64,000 nt of DNA from Ananas comosus (lineage: Eukaryota > Streptophyta > Magnoliopsida > Poales > Bromeliaceae): the NCBI RefSeq assembly GCF_001540865.1, contig NC_033641.1, positions 4,816,009 to 4,880,008 of the forward strand, given 5' to 3'. Positions 55,691 to 64,000 of this stretch are shown piece by piece. Positions within the stretch are counted from its first letter, which is position 1. Each line of letters starts with the position of its first letter. The notes under the pieces were generated by a model that did not search any database, was not told where the DNA came from, and saw only the letters and a program-made list of their open reading frames with translations. A program made the position numbers and the translations under genes.

Positions 55691-56644
55691 AATAAGTAAA
55701 ACTATACTTGAACATAATCATGCCCTAAGTCCTTATAAGTCTCGATTTTTTTCCTACAATCGAGTTATAGATCAAAGTGTCAATAGGCGGCCTAATCTTA
55801 ATGATCGTATCAGAATTAGATTGAATAGAGGTTTCAATTCTTTTGTTGTTGATACTGATGAGTATGAAAACTTAACATTTGGAGAAAAGGACGCTCATAA
55901 TTATATCGAAAAAGTCCACCAGTTACGACTTGGTGAAAGTGACGATGAAGCTATTTGTAATTATTTTAGAGGCATGCAAGAGAGGAATGGAAACTTTTTT
56001 ATACCATATATTTTGGACGATAATTCTCAGGTTTACAATGTATTATGAGCAGATGCTCGAAGCAGAGCATCATATGAATGTTTTAGAGATGTAATTATTT
56101 TCGACTCGACACATCTAACGAATAAGTATGATATGTAATTTGCTCTTTTCGTGGGTGTTAATCATCATAAACAGTCAATCTTGTTAGGATATAGCCTACT
56201 CTCTGTTGAAGATATAGACTCCTTTGTGTGGCTCTTTTGGAATTGGTTGTCATGCATGTCCGACCATACTCCCAAAGCATTAATCACTGATCAAGACAAA
56301 GCGATGCAAAATGGTATAGCAATGGTCTTTCCTAATACTCGGCATCGATGGTGCTTATGACACATAACAAAAAAGATACTGGAGAAGCTAAGAAGTTATG
56401 ATGAATATCATTCGATTAAGAGCATTATGATGGATGCTATTTATGAATCACTGACAGAAGTTGAATTTGAGAAAAAATGAAAGAGAATGATAACTTGTTA
56501 CAGACTTGAAAATAATGAATGGTTATAAGGTCTGCACGAGGAAAGACATAAGCGAGTACCAGTTTATATGAATGATACATTTCGGGCTGGAATGTCCACG
56601 ACACAGTGAAGTAAAAGCATGCAAATATTTTTTGATAGGTATGT

Positions 56645-59050
56645 TGTAACACACTGGACTATTGCAAATTTCGAGGTTCGAGTGTTTGATCTATGTTTTG
56701 AATTTTTCTAGGTATTCTGGAGGGTCGTTGACTGTGTTCAGACCCATGACTCGCATCCCGAAGAGCGAGGGTGAAAACTTAGCACCAAAGCTCCAAATTG
56801 TAGATTTTGAGCTGCTCTCAGGTTGGACTCTACAGGGTAGAGTACCGGTACTGCATTGGTCCCGTACCGGTACTGGACCTGGTACTGGTACTGCATCGGG
56901 TTGGTACCGGTACCCAGTGCCTTTTCTCGCAAACCCGAGGCTCGGGTTTGCACAGACTGCTGTTTGGTACCGGTACTCTTCCCCGTGTCACCGGTACGCA
57001 GTGCAGGTGCAGACTGCACGTTGTTGGAGGGTTTTTTTGATATTGTTACATCTCTATATAACCTCCCCAGCCCTTAGATGGCTCATTTGAGCCCTAATTC
57101 ATGGAGAACACAGGTGAGGACTCTCTCCCTTGGTTTTTCTCCCATTTTTCTTGGTTTTAGCTTGTTTTGATCTCTCTTTTCCTCTCCTCCTTGCTTTATG
57201 TTGGGTTTCCACCATTGGTGAAGCATTGGAGCTTTGTTTGAAGCTGGCTGGAGGGGAGAACTTCAACTCTAGCACCTTCCTAGCTAGGTTTGAGACTTCA
57301 AGAGAGGTTAGTAAGCTTGATCTTCTCTTTAGATCATGTTTTTGGAGGATTTTTTGTATATAAACCTAAAAATGAGAAATCTATGATTTATTTGGGAATT
57401 TTTGATTTGTAGCTTTTGGAATTTAATTGATAGGTGTAGAACCGTCATTTGGGTTGGAATAGAAGTGCTCTAATTTCCATTTTGGATTTAGGAGGGTTTT
57501 CTACCATTTAAGGTGAGTTTTGACCCTTTTCTTGGGTTGGTTAAAGATGAACACTTTGGATGTTCGTTCGTTTCGTCTATCCCTATTAGAATTTTTTTTA
57601 GAGAGTTAAGAGACTTGTGGGCACCTTCGTTCGCACAAACAAAAGGGTTGCAAGGAGTTCTTGGTGGGTTTGACCTCACCGAAATGGGTGAACTCCCCCT
57701 ATGCTAATTTATTTATTGTAAAAATAAAAATTCATGCATATTCATGCTAGATAGAGTATATGTGAATTTTAGAATACTTAAAATGCATGTACTATGTTTC
57801 ATAAAATATCACCTCTATGTAGTAGAGAGAGATTGGTGTATTGTACTCATGCATATGAATAGCATTCCTTTATGTGAGTTGGAATCATATTTCATGAAAT
57901 AAAAATGACTAGAATATTATGCTCTTGGATATAAAACTCATGTTTGACATAGTGGACAAAAGTGCCACAAAGAGGCATTCAACCTAGTGAATGGTTAAAC
58001 CTCTACTTGATGACATAGTGATAGGCCTTTGTGTCACTAGCTTTTATACCATATTTTAGACATGATGACATTGGACTTGAGACGGATGATTATGCTTACT
58101 TGCCATTGTACTCATTCGCACTTACTTGTGAGGGTCGCTCCCCACAAGCCGGCACTCCGGAGATAGCCATCGCGACATATGCTCGCCCGTGCGGGATTAG
58201 CGCCGAAATAGGATGCCGTGGGGGAGGCTTATTCCTAAAGTGGGAATGTTGATTACCACGGGGCCATTAGGCACGGCGCAAGCCGAACTACCTTGTATAG
58301 GTCTTATATGATTGGAACAATGTTTAACTAAAATGCAAAATGGACATTAGACTATTTGTAATGTTGACATTCTACTAGTTGCATTGTGGACATCATGCTA
58401 CTTGTATATGTGTATACTCATTCATGTTAGAATAGCAATTATACTTGTGCAAATTCATGCTAAGTAGTGGCATAGTAGTTTAGCAAGTTTTATTCATGCT
58501 TATTATACATGTTGTTCATTTCTTTTAAATGTTAGAACTTACTACTCATGCCTCCATTGCCTAGTGGTGTATTTCGCTGAGGTCAGTGGCTTGCCCACTG
58601 GGAACTATTAATTAATAGTTCTCACATCCTCTGTTTTGTTGTTTTTATTTCAGAGCCATCCGCACCGAGAGAGGCTCGGGATCGCGGAAAGAGGATCGCA
58701 TCTAGCTAGACAGCGAGGAGATTTTACGCTAGGTGGTCATCTCTCTATTTTTGTATTTATGGTAGAGGGTGAGAGTTTTTGTACCTATGTGTAGAGGCCA
58801 CCATTTGTGTATATCTAGCACCTTGTATTTGAAACTTGATGTATTTACCTTTTGGATTATGTTAGTTGTTTAGTTCTTCTACTTATCCACTTGTTATTAG
58901 AATCTAGTTGTAGTCATGCTCTGATATCCCTAGTTGCTCGTTTATTATTGCTCTAATTATCCCATTGTTGTAGACGCCTTATATGTTGTAGACATATGGC
59001 GAGTCTGGACACGCACCGGGCGGGCTTCCGCTCGGTCCCGGGGCGTGACA
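56645..59050 (+). mobile_element. Solo LTR (2.4 kb) in the FAR1 pseudogene, TSD TATGT
   Basis: It starts TGTAACACACTGGACTATTG and ends GGTCCCGGGGCGTGACA. TATGT flanks both sides (56640-56644 and 59051-59055). GTACCGGTAC-type motifs lie at 56838-56998. Short ORFs within it have no domain. It shares its 3' ~300 bases with the LTRs ending at 1609, 53182 and 61604. Confidence 0.95.
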
Positions 59051-59177
59051 TATGTGAATTCGAAGACTTCGTTAAAATAATTCGTTGAGCAATATGAAAG
59101 CGCTATAAAGGATAGAGCTGAAATGAAGCAAAATTAGACTACAAATCATTCAGCTTAGTTATCCCAAGTATCAGCCA

Positions 59178-61604
59178 TGTAACACACTGGACCTGTGCAA
59201 ATTGCGAGGTTCGAGTGTTTGATTTGAGTTTCGAATTTTTTCATACTTTGTGGAGGGTCGTAGACGGTGTTCCGACCCGTAGTTCGAAATTCTGAATTTT
59301 TTGGCTAAGTCCTGAGAGTTTCACTCTCGGGGATCGGTCCCTGGTGGGAGAGACCGGTCCCTCTGAGGCAACCGGTCCCCCGGGTCAGAGAGACCGGTTC
59401 CCAAACGTGTGTTTGCAGGAGGGTCCTGAGGGACCGGTCCCTGGTGGGAGAGACCGGTCCCTCTGCCCAAAAACTGCCCAGTCCAGGCAGTGCAATGGTT
59501 GATTAGTTGAGGGGCTTTTCTGGATATTGGTACTTGAGAGGGGCTATTTGGCCTTTCCACTCCCTCTCTCCCTCATTTCTCTCCATCACACTATCTCTTA
59601 CACTCTAGAAAGAGAAGAAGAAGGAGAAGGAAGAAGGAGAAGAAGGAGGAGAGGAAGGAGAGCAAGCTTGGAGGAGCTTTGGACATCTTCCCTTTCCTCT
59701 TTTCTCATCATTGGAGGCTTGGAGCTTGTTGTTGGAGCTTTGTCGAGGAAGGACCTTCAACCCTAGAGCACTTTGAGTGTAGTTTGAAGCATTCTAGAGG
59801 TAAGTAACTAGTTTCCTTCCTCTAGATTCTAGTTTTTGAGCTTTGAACTAGATGAAACCCTAGATTTGGATTTTAGGGTTAGAATTGGGGATTTTTGTTT
59901 GGGGGGCTTTGGAACCTAATTGATGGGTTTAGAACCTTTGTTTAGGTTGGATTGGAAGGACTCTAACTCTCATTTGGAGATCGAGAGAGTTTCCTTCACA
60001 TTCGGTGAGTTTTTAGCCCTATCCTTGAGTTGGTTTTTGATCAACCTCATGGTTGTTCGTTAGATTCGTTTAACTTCCATTTTGATGCTCCTAGGGTACT
60101 AGGAGGCTTGTGGGCACCTTCGTCGGAGCAAACGAAGGGTTTGGAGAAGTCCGGTGGGTTTGACTTCATGAAATCGAGGCGAAATGGCCCCTATGTATAT
60201 TATACTTGTCGTAACGTCAATTTAATTGCATATTCATGCTAAATGGGATTTATGTGAATTTTAGAACACTTAAAATGCATGTGTTATGTATAATAAAAAT
60301 TTCACTCTATATATAGTAGAGCTATATGTGTATGCTGCATGCATGTGGAAAGTGGTTCCCTATACGAGTTGGGAACATGTCTCTTATGAGGAAAAGGACT
60401 AGAATTACGTACTCGTGAATATAATCATCATGCTTGGACTTAGTGAACAAAATGCCATAAAGGGGCACCTGAACTAGTAAACTATAAACTGCAACATAGA
60501 GACATAGAGTTTGGCCATTGTGACTTGATTATATTCCATATTTTAGACATGATGATATAGAGATAGGCCCTTGAGACATATGTTATATTCGATGTTTTAG
60601 ACATAATGACTTGAGACTTGAGACGGATCTTACGCTTGCTGCCATTGTGCTCATTCGCACATGCTTGTGAGGGTCGCTCCCTACAAGCCGGCACTCCGGA
60701 GATGGCCATCGCGATACATATTCGCCGTGCGGTATTGGGCGCCGAAGTGGATTGCCGTGGGCAGGCTCATTCCTAGAGTGGGGATGTTGACTACCACAGG
60801 GCCATTAGGCTCGGCGCCGGCCAGACAGCCTACGGGTGGGTCTACAGGCCAGACAGCCTTCGGGCGGGTCTTCCAAGATTTAACTTTAAGTAGTTAACAT
60901 GCCAAGTGAACATTGACTAGAATAGTAAACAATGACATTTTACTATTACATTGGGGACATTACGATGGTTGTTTACTCGTGCATTTTCATGATAGAATAG
61001 CTTTCTTACTTATGCAATTCCATACTAAGTAGAGACATCATGTAGTAGCAAGTACTCATGTTCATTTACTTGTCGTATATATCGCTTTTGCTTATACTCG
61101 TACTTACCCCTTTTAGCTTTTGGGCCTAGTGGCGCATTTCACCGAAGTCAGTAATTGCCCACTGGGAACTATTATTTAATAGTTCTCACGCCCCCTATTT
61201 TATGGTTTTATTTCAGAGTCTTTGGCACCGGCGGAGGCACGGGATCGCGGCAAGGGTGTCGCCTAGCTAGATAGCGAGGAGCTTCTTGCTCTTAGGTGGT
61301 TACACTCTTTTTGTGTTTTTGGTGAGAGAGAGATTTTGCACTATGTATAGAGACTACCTATATACTCTTTTAGCTCTTGTTTTGGGATATCTATTGTATT
61401 ACTTATGACTTTTATTTAGTGGATTTGGATTTCTTTTACCTTACCATGTTGATGAAATCTAGATGTACTTTGCTCTGATATTGCTAGATCTCTTTGTATT
61501 ATTGCTTTATTTATCGCTTCGTTGTAGACGCCTTGTATGTTTTAGACATATGGCGGGTCTGGGCACGCGCCAGGCGGGCTTCCGCTGGGCCCCGGGGCGT
61601 GACA
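59178..61604 (+). mobile_element. Solo LTR (2.4 kb) in the FAR1 pseudogene, TSD AGCCA
   Basis: It starts TGTAACACACTGGACCTGTG and ends GGCCCCGGGGCGTGACA. AGCCA flanks both sides (59173-59177 and 61605-61609). It is closely related to the LTR 127 bases upstream, but its palindrome cluster at 59330-59462 is of the GGGACCGGTCCC type instead of GTACCGGTAC. Confidence 0.95.
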
Positions 61605-62365
61605 AGCCATTATGCATTTGAGAAGCAGTTTCAAGATGTGTATACAATTGCGAAATTTAGAGAATTTCATGCAGAGTTGAAGGAATTAATGTAAGGACTG
61701 AGAATTTTACAGTACAGATAAACTCTCAGTTGATGATGTTTATGTGTGTAATTTAATTACATAAGCACTCGTCAAGTTTCAGGAGAAAATGAGCTAAAAC
61801 GGAGAAGATATGCGATTTGCAGTTTTCACTTAAGTGAATAGTAACTCCGGTTTTCCGGAGAAGCCACGGAGTAGAGTTGGCTTCTGGTGCGTATCGGACT
61901 CCGTTCGTAGCAGTCCAATAGCTCGTTTCGATCGGTTCAGCTATTCTGGAACTAATGGCGCTGACGGATTTTGAGTTTGACCCACGGATTTCGAGAAAAT
62001 CCACAAATACGCATTTTATATGTAATTGTGCGTCATTTTGGCCTTATGGAGAAAGGTTGGATTTTGTCGTGAATCCGTGGTCGATCGAGACGAAACGAAA
62101 TCGCAGCTTTGTTGACTCTGAGGTGCTGATTGCACTAGTGCAATCCGTTCGTAAATCCGACGGACGGATCTGCGGAAATTGCGCGTTGATCGAGGAGAGG
62201 TCGGTGTTGGAAAATTGGTATTTTTTGCAAAAGGCGCGACATTTTATGTACCGTTTCGCTTGAAATCGCACGTGGAGGGGTGTTCACGCGTTTTACACGC
62301 ACCGTGAAAGACTCAGTCATAAATACTGAAGTTTGATGGGACTTTTCCGGAAATTGCGCCTTATG

Positions 62366-62374
62366 TATATAAGG
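62366..62374 (+). promoter_or_regulatory. TATA box of the right-edge element
   Basis: GTATATAAG lies in CTTATGTATATAAGGTAATC, ~30 bases before a CTAGG..AACCCTAACC leader start. Spacing and context fit a plant RNA polymerase II start site driving the LTR transcript. Confidence 0.5.
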
Positions 62375-62599
62375 TAATCTAGGTTTTTTTAATGGGAACC
62401 CTAACCCTAGCCTTGCCCTAGCCCCCTAGCCGCCTCCCCCACGTTCCCCTGCTCTCCCCGCGCGCGCCCCAGCCGCCGGCGCACGCTGCCGGTCGCCGGA
62501 GAAGGAGACTCCATCTCCTTGTAGCTTCCTCTCCATTCCTCTCCTTCCATTTTCTCCCTTCTCTCTTCTCTCGGGTTGTGAGGAAGCCCGAGACTGCCG

Positions 62600-63270
62600 C
62601 CACCTCCAAACCCTCCGCCGGTGTCGCCCCGTGCTCCGGCGATCATCCCCGCCGACCGCCGCCGTTGCCGAGCACCGCCGCTGCTGCTCCTGCAGCCCGC
62701 AAATAGCCCAGACCGAGCCCAGGCCGAGCTGCTTGTGCGGCCTCTCCCCCGCGCCGTCGCCACCGTGGACCACCCCGGCCGACTTCCCGGAGCCCCGGCG
62801 TCCTTCCCCGCCGCCCGCCGCCGTCGCCGAGCGCCGCCGCCGCCGAGCGCCGCCGCCGCGCTGCAGCCGCGCTGCCGCCGCCCTGCACCAGGTTGCCCGA
62901 GCTGGGTTGCATCGGTTGCCTGCGCGCCGCCACCGCCTGAGATCGCTCCCGCCGCCGTCCCCGGAGCCTGGCGACCCTCCCCGGCCGGTCGCCGCCGCCT
63001 CTGCGGGTCGCCGCCGCCGCCGCGTGCCGTGCGCGCCGCCGCCCCAGCCTGCAGACCCTAGCTCGAGCGGCAGCGCCCGAGCCGCGGGCCGCCGCCGCTG
63101 TCGCCCGCCGCCTTCCTCCTTCCCTCCGGCCTCCAGAAACCCGCCGCCGACGCTCTCGACCTGCCCCAGCCGCCGCCGTGGCCGCAGCAGCCCTCGGATC
63201 CGCGGCCTAGCTCATGCGGGCTGAGTTTGTTCCGCCGCCGCCGCCGCCGCTTCCAGCTGCAATCCGAGGT
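62600..63270. repeat. CCG-rich low-complexity tract
   Basis: Dense GCCGCCGCC and CCGCCG triplets, with two nearly repeated ~90-base stretches (GCCGACCGCCGCCGTTGCC.. and GCCGCCCGCCGCCGTCGCC..). It is open in several frames on both strands, giving Ala/Pro/Arg- or Arg/Gly-rich chains up to 197 residues. With no domain, no codon preference by frame and clear repeat origin, I do not call a protein. Confidence 0.8.
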
Positions 63271-63439
63271 GAGCACCACACTCCTTACCTTCCCCGCACC
63301 CGTCCCTGGCCGCCGTGCGCGCCGCCGTTCCGCCGGAGGCCGGCCGGAGCAACCTTGCTCCGGCCAAGCCCGAAATAGGGCTTAGTTTTGAATGTTATGT
63401 GTTCTGAGCTTCTCGAGCCTCCCCGATCTCTGCGGAAGG

Positions 63440-63478
63440 GAGCACGGTGATCGTAGCAAGTTACTGATCATCGTGCTC
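63440..63478. repeat. Hairpin, 13-bp arms
   Basis: GAGCACGGTGATC and GATCATCGTGCTC are inverse with one mismatch around a 13-base loop. It is related to the stronger hairpin at 63607. Confidence 0.8.
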
Positions 63479-63606
63479 ACCCTACATTCTGTCGGGGAGA
63501 TTCCGTTCCGCCGTTTTTGCGGTGTCGACCCTGTCAGAGCCTTTTTGGCTACTGTTCTAGTTTGCGTGCGCTTATCCGGCGATCCGAGGCTATCCTGATG
63601 CCTCCG

Positions 63607-63655
63607 GAGGTGAGCACAGTGATCGTTGGTCAGTGCTGATCACAGTGCTCACCTC
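63607..63655. repeat. Hairpin, 18-bp arms
   Basis: GAGGTGAGCACAGTGATC and GATCACAGTGCTCACCTC are inverse with one mismatch around a 13-base loop. GTGAGCAC also recurs at 63268 and 63776. Confidence 0.9.
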
Positions 63656-63867
63656 ACTTTGGATCAACAGTGTCCGGTTAGCCCTGATTGGCGCGATCTT
63701 CCCTGACTGCGCGCTGTTCGCTGAACCTTCGGGTTGCTCCCGCGCTTCCCACAGTGAGCTATTGTGCTCCAGACCGTGAGCACGGCCTCCGGTACGTCGA
63801 GACCTGTCAGTATGTGTCTCTGTAGATCTTGGAAGTTCTCGGTTTGCGTGAACGAGCCACTTGATCG

Positions 63868-63907
63868 CTCAAATTACATAAAATGATAGGATTTTATGTA
63901 ATTTGAG
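63868..63907. repeat. Perfect hairpin, 17-bp arms, 6-base loop
   Basis: CTCAAATTACATAAAAT and ATTTTATGTAATTTGAG are exact inverse complements around GATAGG. Confidence 0.95.
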
Positions 63908-64000
63908 GGGCTTTTATGCATTTGTGCATCGTGTGGCTACTGTGGGCAGTGCCCGTGGGTGTGTGATGACCTCTGGACTGATTGTCCATGGTCCGTTAGC

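Larger units (their letters stand above)
55691..61690 (+). pseudogene. FAR1/MULE-type transposase pseudogene, split by two LTRs
   Basis: The coding pieces are 55691-56644, 59056-59177 and 61610-61690. They read, in order: the end of the FAR1 DNA-binding part (LEHNHALSP-like), then the MULE transposase domain. In the latter, FDSTHLTNKYDM has the first catalytic Asp, SFVWLFWNWLSCM..PKALITDQDKAM the second, and RHRWCL..HI the CxxH-type end. The NSKTSLK..FVEQYES and FEKQFQDVYTIAKFREFHAEL segments follow after the insertions. At least seven in-frame stops are present. The frame runs on across the first LTR when it and one TATGT are taken out. The N-terminus and the SWIM zinc-finger end are missing. 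FAR1-like proteins are transposase-derived transcription factors of light signalling. Whether this was a FAR1-related gene or an active Mutator transposase cannot be decided. Confidence 0.88.
61691..64000 (+). mobile_element. Start of a different long LTR or element, cut by the window edge
   Basis: TGTAAGGACTGAGAATTTTACAG at 61691 interrupts the FAR1-like frame right after KELM. The following ~650 bases have the look of an LTR promoter region and lead to a TATA box at ~62367. A leader with AACCCTAACCCTAGCC, a GC-rich block and an AT-rich stretch follow, all non-coding by eye. The family differs from the other LTRs here. The element's end and duplication lie outside the window. Frames of 102 codons (61955-62263) and longer GC-rich ones have no known domain. 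Confidence 0.55.

Noticed and set aside
62407..63279. Ala/Pro/Arg-rich proteins up to 197 residues
   Set aside because: CCG triplet tract open in several frames on both strands, with no frame-specific signal.

Overview
The window is a nuclear plant chromosome segment. It has spliced genes with GT..AG introns, no operons, many long (AT)n tracts and dense transposable elements. The plant-type families present (FAR1-like transposase, Del/Tekay-type chromovirus, Tourist MITEs, Pack-MULE-like elements) and GC-rich 5' gene ends beside AT-rich introns suggest a monocot. Pineapple or a relative is my guess only. Four undetermined-base sites are present (1301, 30496-30498, 54566 and the sequence breaks around them).

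Only one host gene looks functional: a TTC1-like three-TPR co-chaperone candidate on the minus strand, with coding exons between 16856 and 9009. Its large second intron (4.8 kb) holds three Tourist-like MITEs. Its 5' flank, including the first coding exon, recurs in two further copies at 27.6-30.5 kb and at 30.6-31.75 plus 41.88-43.4 kb. These copies carry an orphan exon 1 and no other part of the gene. A second gene trace is a broken 5' piece of an REXO4-like RNA exonuclease (44.8-45.2 kb). A third is a FAR1/MULE-type transposase pseudogene (55.7-61.7 kb).

Layout: 0-1.6 kb, LTR pieces. 1.6-2.5 kb, a low-complexity GC-rich block open in two frames. 2.8-6.9 kb, a hAT-like element (8-bp TSD) split by a 3.2-kb solo LTR. 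7.2-8.1 kb, a MULE with ~200-bp TIRs and a 9-bp TSD. 8.7-17 kb, the TTC1-like gene. 17.1-18.4 kb, a TIR element with a 9-bp TSD in the gene's 5' flank. 19.2-22.2 kb, a Pack-MULE-like element split by a 2.2-kb solo LTR. 22.2-27.6 kb, MITEs and a probable Helitron end. 27.6-44 kb, the tandem 5'-flank duplication, split by a 10.1-kb Ty3/gypsy chromovirus that has a CACTA-like element in its 3' LTR. 44-51.3 kb, a probable Helitron segment with gene pieces and a 2.5-kb solo LTR. 51.3-55.6 kb, MITE, nested LTRs and a second Pack-MULE-like element. 55.7-61.7 kb, the FAR1 pseudogene with two solo LTRs. 61.7 kb to the end, a different long LTR with a CCG-rich tract and strong hairpins.

Six solo LTRs have matching or near-matching 5-bp target duplications, against one full-length element. 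The most unusual shared feature is that every informative LTR of the GGGGCGTGACA-ending group carries, about 150-515 bp from its 5' end, a cluster of CCGG-centred palindromes. The arms of these palindromes differ between copies (GTACCGGTAC, GGGACCGGTCCC, GTCACCGGT, GGTCCGGACC). Target duplications were read by eye, and similarity statements come from visual comparison, not alignment.
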